Shown piece after piece: positions 1 to 8,636 of a stretch of DNA of 64,000 nt. Origin of the DNA: Oscillospiraceae bacterium. Its GTDB lineage: Bacteria > Bacillota > Clostridia > Oscillospirales > CAG-272. Position 1 is the first letter of the stretch, and each line of letters begins with the position of its first letter. Location: contig SVRJ01000004.1 of the NCBI GenBank assembly GCA_015064885.1, positions 18,623 through 82,622 on the forward strand, written 5' to 3'. The translations under genes were made by a program, and so were the position numbers. The notes under the pieces are model-generated. The model worked only from the letters and a program-made list of their open reading frames with translations. It did no database searches and was not told the origin of the DNA.

Positions 1-20
1 CTGCATATGTGAAAAGAGTG

Positions 21-50
21 TATAAAAAACGGCGGGAGCAAGCCCCCGCC
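21..50 (-). terminator. Rho-independent terminator-like hairpin
   Basis: Minus strand GGCGGGGGCTTGCTCCCGCC followed by GTTTTTTATAC; lies ~110 nt downstream of the JAB-domain gene. Confidence 0.55.
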
Positions 51-70
51 CTACGTTGTATAGATATTTT

Positions 71-133
71 TTCTGTATTTATCGCCAGTTCCGCATTTAT
101 TTAACAAATGCACAGGGCTATGCCCATACCCCT
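71..133 (+). repeat. Dispersed intergenic repeat, copy 1
   Basis: TTCTGTATTTATCGCCAGTTCCGCATTTAT...GGGCTATGCCCATACCCCTA; matches the reverse complement of 15773-15850 at both ends. Confidence 0.65.
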
Positions 134-163
134 ATCTTATTTCTCCGATAAGGGCATCAGCCA

Positions 164-889
164 TTAATTCTCAGCCGTTTTTATTTTTTTGGGGATCATA
201 TCAATTATCCGAACGTCCTCATAATATTCTGCGGAATGCTCAAGGAAATGGCAATTAATTTTACCGTTGCCTTGCGAAAGGATAACGTGCTCTATCAAAG
301 TCGATCTCGAAAATGCCAAAAGCTTTTTTATATCACTGTGTATATAAATATCCGCTTCCGACGGTGTACTGTCTCCGAACGGGTGCGAATGTATTATTAC
401 AAATGCGTTTTCGCTGTTTTCCTTCAAGACCGAATAAAGCTCGTCAAGATTCATATAGCAAAAATCCAATAACGCACCGTCGCTTTCGTACACCGCGCTG
501 CAATAGGAATCCGGGCCTATTTTGAATATGAGCAGTTTTTCGAGATCATGCATACCAAAACAAGCCCACGCATATTCTATCACGTCGCGAAGCACGGTGA
601 CCTTTCTTCTCACACGGTAAAGAGAACTCTTTTGAGATCCGACCGATCGCTTATCCATCATATAGAGCAGTTTGAACAAGGCCTTTGTTTTCAAACAGCC
701 GTAATCCTCATACCGATTTACAAAACGGTACGCAGCCGTGAATACATCTTCAGTGGTGTTCGCTGTTGAAAGCAGCTTTTCGGCGATTCTTTCGGAGTCT
801 GAAGCGGAAGCTATACGGCATACCTCAAAGACCAGCTCCTTATCCTCGTCTTCCGTTTCAAGCATATTTCTTATCTCTTCTTTTGTCAT
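164..889 (-). CDS. RadC-like JAB/MPN domain protein
   Basis: Metalloprotease-like HSHPFGDSTPSEAD motif near the C-terminus. Confidence 0.8.
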   Translation of the reverse strand: MTKEEIRNMLETEDEDKELVFEVCRIASASDSERIAEKLLSTANTTEDVFTAAYRFVNRYEDYGCLKTKALFKLLYMMDKRSVGSQKSSLYRVRRKVTVLRDVIEYAWACFGMHDLEKLLIFKIGPDSYCSAVYESDGALLDFCYMNLDELYSVLKENSENAFVIIHSHPFGDSTPSEADIYIHSDIKKLLAFSRSTLIEHVILSQGNGKINCHFLEHSAEYYEDVRIIDMIPKKIKTAEN

Positions 890-922
890 AACAGATGAAG
901 TAATCGTTTATTCAAAGCAACG

Positions 923-1738
923 TCAACCGAGCAGAGCCCTGTCATTTGCAAACTCTTCACCGCTCGCCTCCGAGAATTTTGCGAGAAGCATTTCAACTGT
1001 GAGGTTCTTCTTCTCCTCACCTCTTACGTCGTATATGATCCTTCCGTTATTCATCATGATAAGTCTGTTTCCGTGAGTTATGGCGTCACGCATATTATGT
1101 GTTACCATAAGAGCGGTAAGATCGTTTTCGTTTATAAGCTTATCTGTTATTTCGAGTACCTTTGCAGCGGTCTTGGGGTCGAGAGCAGCGGTGTGCTCGT
1201 CAAGAAGAAGGAGCTTCGGTTTCTGTAAAGTTGCCATGAGAAGGGTAAGAGCCTGCCGCTGTCCGCCCGAAAGCAGACCGACCTTTGCGGTCATTCTGTC
1301 CTCAAGTCCGAGATCGAGTATCTTAAGCTGCTCGTAAAAGCTCTTTCTCTCATCAGAGGTAATGCTCCACTTAAGCGATCTGAGCTTTCCTCTTCTTGCG
1401 GCAATGGCAAGGTTTTCTTCTATCTGCATATTGGCGGCTGTTCCCGTCATGGGATCCTGGAAGACACGGCCGATGTATTTTGCTCTTTTGTGCTCCGGAG
1501 TCTTTTCAACGCTTACTCCGTCAATAACGATATCTCCGTTATCAATCGGCCAAACTCCGGCGATCGCATTGAGCATAGTTGACTTTCCGGCACCGTTACC
1601 GCCGATCACGGTAACAAAGTCACCGTCTTCAAGGTCAAGAGAAATATCGTTCAGAGCCACCTTCTCGTTGACGGTTCCGGGATAAAAGACTTTACGCACG
1701 TTGCGTAGAGAAAGCTTAACTTCAGAAGATTCAGTCAT
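923..1738 (-). CDS. ABC transporter ATP-binding protein (TrpZ-like)
   Basis: Walker A GGNGAGKST, signature LSGGQRQ, Walker B LLLLDEHTAALD; overlaps the upstream permease gene. Confidence 0.9.
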   Translation of the reverse strand: MTESSEVKLSLRNVRKVFYPGTVNEKVALNDISLDLEDGDFVTVIGGNGAGKSTMLNAIAGVWPIDNGDIVIDGVSVEKTPEHKRAKYIGRVFQDPMTGTAANMQIEENLAIAARRGKLRSLKWSITSDERKSFYEQLKILDLGLEDRMTAKVGLLSGGQRQALTLLMATLQKPKLLLLDEHTAALDPKTAAKVLEITDKLINENDLTALMVTHNMRDAITHGNRLIMMNNGRIIYDVRGEEKKNLTVEMLLAKFSEASGEEFANDRALLG

Positions 1739-2642
1739 TTCTCTTTACCTCCTTTTTCTTTGTTTTAACAAACTTATTTTTAAAGTCTGATCCGAAGTTG
1801 GAGATGCAAAGAGCAACTACAACCACGAAAGCAGTCATGATCTTTACGTCGTCGGTATCCATATCGAGATAGAGAACTACGGCTACAACTATTCTGTAGA
1901 TCAACGCGCCCGTAACTATTCCCGTCATCATGACGAAGAAATTCTTTGCTTTGGAGAAGATAGCCTCACCTATTATTATAGAAGCAAGCCCTATAACTAT
2001 GGCACCGACACCCATTGTAATATTCGCAAAATTCTGATACTGGCAAAGGAAAGCCCCCGAAAGAGCGATAAATCCGTTTGAGAGGGAGAGTCCGATTATC
2101 TTGGTAAGGTCAGTATCTATACCCTGAGCGCGGCACATCTTACCGTTTATACCCGTTGCACGTATGCTCGCGCCGAGTTCTGTGCCGAAGAACCAATAGA
2201 GAACTATCATGATGATAATGCAAACGATCCCGCCGAGAATGAGGGAGGTATACATTTTGTTCAAGGGAAGAAGACCTGTAAGAACGGTATATACCGTAGA
2301 GTTATTCATAAGCTGAATATTGGCGGTTCCCATGATGTGAAGGTTAACAGAGAAAAGTGCCGTCATAGTAAGGATTCCGGCAAGTATCGGAGGTATCTTA
2401 AGCTTTGTGTGGAGCACGCCCGTAACGATTCCCGCAATACAACCTGCCAAAAATGCTATAACAAGTGCAAGAAAAGGATCAAGATCTTTGCTTATAAGCA
2501 TAGCCGCAACCGAAGCGCCGAGAGTAAAGGTGCCTTCACATGAAAGATCGGCAAAGTCAAGAATTCTGTATGAGATGTACACTCCAAGTGCAAGTATCGC
2601 CCAAATAAATCCTTGTGACGCTCCTTTTAACAAGAAATCCAT
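1731..2642 (-). CDS. ABC transporter permease (TrpY-like)
   Basis: Hydrophobic multi-TM protein in operon with ATPase and substrate-binding protein. Confidence 0.88.
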   Translation of the reverse strand: MDFLLKGASQGFIWAILALGVYISYRILDFADLSCEGTFTLGASVAAMLISKDLDPFLALVIAFLAGCIAGIVTGVLHTKLKIPPILAGILTMTALFSVNLHIMGTANIQLMNNSTVYTVLTGLLPLNKMYTSLILGGIVCIIIMIVLYWFFGTELGASIRATGINGKMCRAQGIDTDLTKIIGLSLSNGFIALSGAFLCQYQNFANITMGVGAIVIGLASIIIGEAIFSKAKNFFVMMTGIVTGALIYRIVVAVVLYLDMDTDDVKIMTAFVVVVALCISNFGSDFKNKFVKTKKKEVKRND

Positions 2643-2727
2643 AATATAAATGTTCCTTTCAAAAACTCATTTGAGGGTTGCGGAAAATATCCGCAGCCCT
2701 CATATATTTATTTTTATCCGTACCGTA

Positions 2728-3768
2728 TTATTCGCCGATATTTGTGGAATGTACAAGCGCGGATGCGTTTGCGAGAAGGTTATCCGTAGGAATGTAGATG
2801 GCGTCAACGCCTTCCTTAACGAGAGCAGCCAAAGCGCTTTCGATATCGTTCATATCTACTATTCCCTTTTCAACGTAGGTATATCCCTTGCTATCGCAAT
2901 GAGTCTTACCCATATTGACCTGCATTACAGAGTTTGTCTCGGCAGACGTGTAGAGGAATCCTATCTTTACGTTATCCTTACCGAGAAGCTCTGCGATAAG
3001 ATCGATCTGCTTTTCAACGGGGTTCATATCCGTAACACCGGTTACGTTCTTGCCGGGGGCATCAAGAGACGCTACGAGTCCTGCATCAACGGGATCTGTA
3101 ACCGCGTTGAAGACTACCGGTATCTTATTCTCCGCGGTTGCCGTAACAGCTGCCTGCGAGGAGGATGTTGCTATCGTGTATATAAGATTTACGTTCTGAG
3201 AAACAAATGTATCTGCTATAGTGATATTGTTTGCTTCGTCTCCGTTTGCGTTCTTATCGAGGATGGCGACCTTCTTGCCGGCGGCGTTCATACGTACCGA
3301 AAGCTGATCCTGGAATCCTTCGTTTGCCTTATCGAGAGCAATGTGCTGAACGAGCTGGAGAATACCTACCGTATAGTCCGCACCGCTGCTTACGATCGCG
3401 GAATCAACACGTGCGACCTTCTGAGCGCCCGAGCCCGTAGCCTTGGAAGAAACAGATTCGGGGATCGTAAAGCCTATAGCCTCGGCAACTGTCTTGTTTA
3501 CACTGAGAGCGGGATTGGGGTCGTTCTGAACCTTCATGGTTGCAGGGTCTGCTCCGTTGAGAAGAATGTCAGCCGCCATGTCGCCGGCCTTAATTCCGAG
3601 ACTGTAATAGTCAACGCCGTACGTTGCTATTCCGCAAAGGTCGTTCATACCCGTTTCTCCGCATACGATAGGGATCATGGGAGCCTTAGAGGCGCAGGAC
3701 GTAAAAGCCATAGCAGAGGATATGATCATAATTACTGCCATTACAAGTGATAAAATTTTCTTTTTCAT
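2728..3768 (-). CDS. ABC transporter substrate-binding lipoprotein (TrpX-like)
   Basis: Signal MKKKILSLVMAVIMIISSAMAFTSCAS with lipobox; start set to ATG 3768 after GGAGT. The ORF track's N-terminal extension runs into the T-box terminator. Confidence 0.88.
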   Translation of the reverse strand: MKKKILSLVMAVIMIISSAMAFTSCASKAPMIPIVCGETGMNDLCGIATYGVDYYSLGIKAGDMAADILLNGADPATMKVQNDPNPALSVNKTVAEAIGFTIPESVSSKATGSGAQKVARVDSAIVSSGADYTVGILQLVQHIALDKANEGFQDQLSVRMNAAGKKVAILDKNANGDEANNITIADTFVSQNVNLIYTIATSSSQAAVTATAENKIPVVFNAVTDPVDAGLVASLDAPGKNVTGVTDMNPVEKQIDLIAELLGKDNVKIGFLYTSAETNSVMQVNMGKTHCDSKGYTYVEKGIVDMNDIESALAALVKEGVDAIYIPTDNLLANASALVHSTNIGE

Positions 3769-3849
3769 AATAGATACTCCTTTGAGCTTGTGATATATTT
3801 CCGGATCGGCATATGCCGTAATGGACTGATTTGATGATAAAAAAACAAA

Positions 3850-4127
3850 AAGTCTCCATAGTCCACCCATAGATGGACTACAGAGACGATATTTTATATA
3901 CCGCGTTACCACTCTGTTTTTCTTCTGCCTCACAGCAGAAAACTTACGAGGTCTCCAACCTCACCGCTTACGGGCGGATATCCGTGACGGTCTACACACC
4001 CATAAAGGGCTTCTCCCGTCAAGCTCAGAGACTGTACCTCGCGGAATCCGACGTTCGGCTCGCATCAACCGCCGACTTTCTGTGCGTCAAAAGACCGCTA
4101 ACGTTTCTCTTCATAGCCTTTTTGATG
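3850..4127 (-). promoter_or_regulatory. T-box leader with intrinsic terminator
   Basis: Minus strand T-box AGAGTGGTAACGCGG (3901-3915); terminator GTCTCTGTAGTCCATCTATGGGTGGACTATGGAGAC-TTTTTG (3852-3887); stem I with AAGAGA/TCTCT base and AGAAAGTCGGCGGTTGATGCGAGCCGA arm. Confidence 0.9.
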
Positions 4128-4132
4128 CAAAG

Positions 4133-4161
4133 ATTATAGCAGATAAATGTTGATTTTTCAA
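4133..4161 (-). promoter_or_regulatory. Sigma70-type promoter for the T-box/ABC operon
   Basis: Minus strand TTGAAA-17 nt-TATAAT. Confidence 0.6.
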
Positions 4162-4230
4162 GGCTATTTTATTAACATTCAGAAAACATTGGGCATTTTA
4201 CCCGATTTTTTTGATTGTTTTTCGCAAAAT

Positions 4231-5178
4231 TCAAACGATTCGGTTCCTTTTTTCTCCTATCGCAAACGACTCGATATTTTTCGCTATCTCCTCTATGCAG
4301 CGGTTTCTCGCCTCGTATGCGCCCCATGCCATGTGCGGAGTAAGGCAGACGTTTTGCATATCTTTTATCGGGTAGAACGGGTGGTCTGCGGGCATCGGCT
4401 CTGTAGAATACACGTCGCAGCCGAGGAAGCCTATCTTTCCGGAAAGCACAGCGTCTGCGAGTGCCTGCTCGTCGGTCACTTTTCCTCTTGCAACGTTTAC
4501 AAGTATTACCCCGTCCTTCATGAGGGCGATAATATCACCGTTTATCATTTTTTCGGTAGAGGCGTTCAGAGGAACGTGAAGACTTATTATATCAGAGGTG
4601 CGGGCAAGCTCCTCAAGACTTACACAGTCCACACCTTCAACGGGTGTTCTTTTGCAAATCTTTATTTTACATCCGAGAGCTCTTGCCACGTCGGAAACCC
4701 TTCTGCCTATTCCGCCGTATCCGACAATTCCCCACGTCTTTCCGCAAAGCTCGTGATATACGGGCGTAAGGATATTCTGCACGTTGCCCTCCGTATATCT
4801 TCCGCTTGCAACAGACTCTCTGTATGCCCGAAGATTTACAGAGGCGGAAAGCACCATCGCAAGCGTAAGCTGAGAGACCGATTCGGATGAATATCCCGGA
4901 ACGTTACACAGAGCTATACCGTGTGCCTTGCAGTATTCGGTGTCTACGTTATCATATCCTGTTGCCGCAACGCATATCAGAGAAAGCCGGTCGAGCTTTG
5001 AGAGTATATCGGCGGTAAGCTTTACCTTGTTCATAACACAGACGTCGCTGTCCGAAAGTCTGGAAACCACCTCCGCGGGAGGTGTGATATCGTATACGTC
5101 TGGTGAGGCTATCATTGCGATCGGACTAAGGTCGATGTCCTCTCCGAGAGTAGCTTTGTCAAGTACAGTTATCTTCAT
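4231..5178 (-). CDS. D-2-hydroxyacid dehydrogenase (glycerate dehydrogenase-like)
   Basis: GIVGYGGIGRRV nucleotide-binding motif and C-terminal catalytic-region pattern; start MKITVLDK after GGAGAA. Confidence 0.88.
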   Translation of the reverse strand: MKITVLDKATLGEDIDLSPIAMIASPDVYDITPPAEVVSRLSDSDVCVMNKVKLTADILSKLDRLSLICVAATGYDNVDTEYCKAHGIALCNVPGYSSESVSQLTLAMVLSASVNLRAYRESVASGRYTEGNVQNILTPVYHELCGKTWGIVGYGGIGRRVSDVARALGCKIKICKRTPVEGVDCVSLEELARTSDIISLHVPLNASTEKMINGDIIALMKDGVILVNVARGKVTDEQALADAVLSGKIGFLGCDVYSTEPMPADHPFYPIKDMQNVCLTPHMAWGAYEARNRCIEEIAKNIESFAIGEKRNRIV

Positions 5179-5337
5179 ATATCGGTTCTCCGCATTATTC
5201 TGCATTTTTGTTTATATTATATCACCATTTTAGCTTTTTGTCAATAAACATACGTATTTTTCATCTTATGCGAGAGCGACTGCGACTTATTGCGCTTTTT
5301 TTCACAGAAAGGAAACTTATTTTTACAAATTACTATA

Positions 5338-5366
5338 TTGACAAGCGGGCGGACGTATGATATAAT
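5338..5366 (+). promoter_or_regulatory. Sigma70-type promoter
   Basis: TTGACA-17 nt-TATAAT upstream of the 5430 CDS. Confidence 0.7.
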
Positions 5367-5429
5367 TATTGTGTATATACTTTTTATTGTTGTGTAAATT
5401 TAATTTCCCCAAAAGGAACTGATATCCAA

Positions 5430-7211
5430 ATGTTGAATATAAAAAATGAAAATGCGGTAAAGAAGATCTTCGTTTCTTCACTGTCTTTGTTTCTGATATT
5501 ATGCTTTTTTGCCGTCCTCATTCCCCAGCCGGCGTCGGCGGCACCCGTCATCGGCACTTACCTCGTCACCGATTCCGTACGTCTTCGCAAGGGACCGAGC
5601 ACTTCGTACGAGGTCGTAAACAACACCCTTATCCCAAAGAACTCCACAATAATCATTGAGGAATTCACAGAGGATTATTCGTGGGGCAGGACCTCATACA
5701 GCGGCAACACCGGGTGGGTCGCTATGGCATATCTCGAAAAGATCGAGGACGACACCACGATAACGGGTAAGACCGGAGAAGAGATCTGTGCAGAGATAAC
5801 CGCTGCGTATAAAGCTATGCGCAAAAAATTCGGACGCTCCTATTCGGGCTGGTGCGGACAGTACGTAAAGGATATGCTCAATCAGCTTAAAATAGGACTC
5901 TACGGAAGCGGAAGTCTTAACGGAAACAAGTGGATGTCCACACTCGTAGATAACGCGGTAACTCCGTACGGCTACAAGCAGGTAAAATACTACGGTGAAA
6001 ATTGCCTTCAGGATATCATTGATGCAAACGGCGGCATTGCATACAATATAGTTCTCTCGTTCAATATTCAGAGCGGACAGTTTGCAAAGTACGGTCACGT
6101 TCTCTTCATCAACGCCATTATCGACGGGAAGGTCTACTATTCGGAAAGCTATTCCACGTCACGCGGAGCAGAGGGTGCTCCGCAGGTAAACACTCTTGCT
6201 AACTTCCTTCGCTACTACAGAAGCTTTCAGATAATCGGCGCAATACATATGACTCAGGGAACCTATCTCAAGCCCGTAAGCGGAACAAAGATAGAAAACA
6301 TCGCGTCATCAAAGTCGATCACGGTAGAAAACAAAAATGATTCGAGCGATTTTGAAGGAGCGGCGATCCAGGTATACTCATCTCTCGGATTCTCGTCGAG
6401 ACAGGCCTTCCACTTTGAAAAAGCTACAGATACGGGAATATTCAAGATACGTCCCGAGTCGTCATCCTCACGCGTTCTTTCCGCCAAAGATCCAAGCTCC
6501 CCCGAAGAAAGTGCGGTGGTTCTATCCACCTATACGGGGCATGCGTCACAAGAGTGGTACTTCCAGCTTATCGACGCTTCAAATTACAGATACGTAATAC
6601 GCCTGAGATCGAATCCCGACTACGTGCTTACCGCCGATTCCACGGGAGATTACGCCTCGGTAAGTATTCAGAAATATGCCTCGGGTAACACCCGTCAGCT
6701 CTGGAAGGTGCCGACAAGCCAGGACCTCTCTTGCCTTGTCGAAAAGATAAGCATCTCACCCTCCAAAACAGACCTTGCCACAGACAGCTCACTCAAATTA
6801 ACCGCAACTGTCTTCCCCTCTTTTGCAAAGAACGCACAGGTAGTCTGGTCATCAGACGATCCCTCGGTAGTTACGGTTCAGGGAGGAACGGTATTCGGAA
6901 AATCCAAGGGAACTGCGATCGTACGGGCAAAGCTCGCGGACGGAAGCCTGTTTGCCGTATGCGTTATCACGGTAAAGGATGAGCTTACACTCCTCGGAGA
7001 CGCAAACAAGGACCACGCGGTAACTCTTCTCGATTACAACACGGTCGCAAGATATATAAACGGTGACACCTCGGCGTCTATGATAAATATAGAAAACGCA
7101 GATATAAACCGCGACGGAAAAATAGACTCCGCCGACCTTGAGGAATATGAAAAATACTTCAGCGGAAACACTGATTGTATTCTCTACAAGGAACACGGCA
7201 GAGTGAACTGA
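5430..7211 (+). CDS. Secreted SH3b / CHAP-like amidase / ricin-type lectin / Big2 / dockerin-like protein
   Basis: Signal peptide; SH3b (VTDSVRLRKGPSTSYEVV..GWVAMAYL); SGWCGQYV plus YGHVLFI; QxW-like ricin repeats; Big2 (ISPSKTDLATDSSLKLTATVFP); dockerin-like GDANKDHAVTLLD / DINRDGKIDSADL. Confidence 0.8.
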   Translation: MLNIKNENAVKKIFVSSLSLFLILCFFAVLIPQPASAAPVIGTYLVTDSVRLRKGPSTSYEVVNNTLIPKNSTIIIEEFTEDYSWGRTSYSGNTGWVAMAYLEKIEDDTTITGKTGEEICAEITAAYKAMRKKFGRSYSGWCGQYVKDMLNQLKIGLYGSGSLNGNKWMSTLVDNAVTPYGYKQVKYYGENCLQDIIDANGGIAYNIVLSFNIQSGQFAKYGHVLFINAIIDGKVYYSESYSTSRGAEGAPQVNTLANFLRYYRSFQIIGAIHMTQGTYLKPVSGTKIENIASSKSITVENKNDSSDFEGAAIQVYSSLGFSSRQAFHFEKATDTGIFKIRPESSSSRVLSAKDPSSPEESAVVLSTYTGHASQEWYFQLIDASNYRYVIRLRSNPDYVLTADSTGDYASVSIQKYASGNTRQLWKVPTSQDLSCLVEKISISPSKTDLATDSSLKLTATVFPSFAKNAQVVWSSDDPSVVTVQGGTVFGKSKGTAIVRAKLADGSLFAVCVITVKDELTLLGDANKDHAVTLLDYNTVARYINGDTSASMINIENADINRDGKIDSADLEEYEKYFSGNTDCILYKEHGRVN

Positions 7212-7221
7212 TAAATAAAAT

Positions 7222-7271
7222 AAAGGCTACCCCGAATACGAGCTTATGAATGTATCCGGGTAGCCTTTTTT
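7222..7271 (+). terminator. Rho-independent terminator
   Basis: AAAGGCTACCCCGAATAC...GTATCCGGGTAGCCTTTTTT. Confidence 0.85.
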
Positions 7272-7315
7272 GTCGCATTGAAACAAATATCTTGTCTATC
7301 TCATTCAAAGCTTAC

Positions 7316-8143
7316 TTATTCAAAATAAGAATCTATTCCGTTCGCTATTCCGTCGACTATTTTTCTTCTGTATTCATCGGTTGCCATAAGCTCGTCTTCT
7401 TCGATATTCGACATATAGCCCATTTCCACTATCGTAACGGGTATACGGCACCAATTTATTCCCGTCATTGTGTCTGTTCCGTATATTCCGCGGTTGAGCG
7501 CCCCGGTAGATGCGCAAAGGCTATCGACTATTATTTTTGAGAGGCGGCGGCTTTCACCGATGATACCCGCAGAGAGAAATTCATTCGCAAACGTAGGCGC
7601 ACACGTAAGTGCTCCTTTTACTTTCGGATCGGAAGAACCGTTTGCGTGTATTCGTACGAATATATCCGCTCCGCTTTCGTTTGCTGTTATTGCCCTTTTC
7701 GCATTGCTTATCGGACAATCGTGAGTTTCTCTTATCATTACGACCTTGTATCCACGTAATAGAAGCTCCTCCTTAAGCATAAGCGACACCTCAAGAGTAA
7801 GGACGTATTCAGGAATACCCGTAGAAACGCCGCGTGTTCCGCTTGAGAGCTTTGCTTTAAGCACGCTTGAACCGGGGCCGTTCGGCTCTTTTTCCGGAAT
7901 TCCCTTTTGCTGGTGTCCCGCATCTATACACACGCAGTATCCGTTTTCATATCCGGTGGTTTCTTCAGCTGAACTGTTTACGGTGTCGGAGGTGTGTAAA
8001 GTCTCGGGCTTCGCAGTATCGCTCTGCTCATCCGAGCTTACCGGATCTGTGTTTTCGGTCTTCTCTTTCCCGGGGCTGCAGCTTTGAAGCAATATGAGGG
8101 TCAGAATTATGAACAAAATCAATATACGCAGAGATATTTTCAT
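7316..8143 (-). CDS. N-acetylmuramoyl-L-alanine amidase (Amidase_3), lipoprotein
   Basis: Lipobox LLQSCS; CIDAGHQ, IRETHD, HANGS, VEMGYMSN motifs. Confidence 0.88.
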   Translation of the reverse strand: MKISLRILILFIILTLILLQSCSPGKEKTENTDPVSSDEQSDTAKPETLHTSDTVNSSAEETTGYENGYCVCIDAGHQQKGIPEKEPNGPGSSVLKAKLSSGTRGVSTGIPEYVLTLEVSLMLKEELLLRGYKVVMIRETHDCPISNAKRAITANESGADIFVRIHANGSSDPKVKGALTCAPTFANEFLSAGIIGESRRLSKIIVDSLCASTGALNRGIYGTDTMTGINWCRIPVTIVEMGYMSNIEEDELMATDEYRRKIVDGIANGIDSYFE

Positions 8144-8253
8144 CTTCTTTTGATATTCCTTTTATCTTTTTTACTATTATAACGCACGATATCGCCAAAG
8201 AATACAAAAAAATATTAACAAAAAGAGAAAAATAAAAAATCTCAAAAAAACTA

Positions 8254-8282
8254 TTGCAAAACAAAAGGTTTTGTGGTATAAT
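8254..8282 (+). promoter_or_regulatory. Promoter of SRP RNA
   Basis: TTGCAA-17 nt-TATAAT with extended TGTGG. Confidence 0.65.
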
Positions 8283-8310
8283 ATATATGTGAGTATATGC
8301 TCACACGGTG

Positions 8311-8612
8311 TCAAGCCGTGAAATAAGGCCATACCAGCCGGGGAATTAGCGGAGCCCTGTACCTGAAATCCGCTACAGCAGGGGTTGATTCCTCTTCTGA
8401 GGGTCGATTCTTTACGGTCCGAGGCATATTTGTTTGTGTTGAGAGATGGGTCTTGCGCAATTAGGCTCTGTGAACCATGTCAGGTGGGAGACCAAGCAGC
8501 ATTAAGCGGATAACCTGATGTGCCGCGAGGGTGCCTGTTTTGAGCAAACGGTATGTTTCCGCGTAGGGAAAACATTCGATTTAGAGGTGTATGGTCTTAT
8601 TTTGCGGCTTGA
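8311..8612 (+). ncRNA. ffs: Signal recognition particle RNA (large, Bacillus-type)
   Basis: Core GTGAACCATGTCAGGTGGGAGACCAAGCAGCATTAAG; ends pair (TCAAGCCG..AAATAAGGCCATAC with GTATGGTCTTATTT..CGGCTTGA); directly upstream of dnaX. Confidence 0.93.
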
Positions 8613-8636
8613 TTTTATTATGTAAAGGTGGTAGCT

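Noticed and set aside
2650-3750. 366-aa plus-strand ORF
   Set aside because: Lies antisense to the substrate-binding protein gene, has no coherent domain, and arises from codon bias opposite a real CDS
3769-3933. N-terminal extension of the ABC substrate-binding ORF
   Set aside because: Runs back through the T-box terminator hairpin; ATG 3768 has an SD and starts a proper lipoprotein signal
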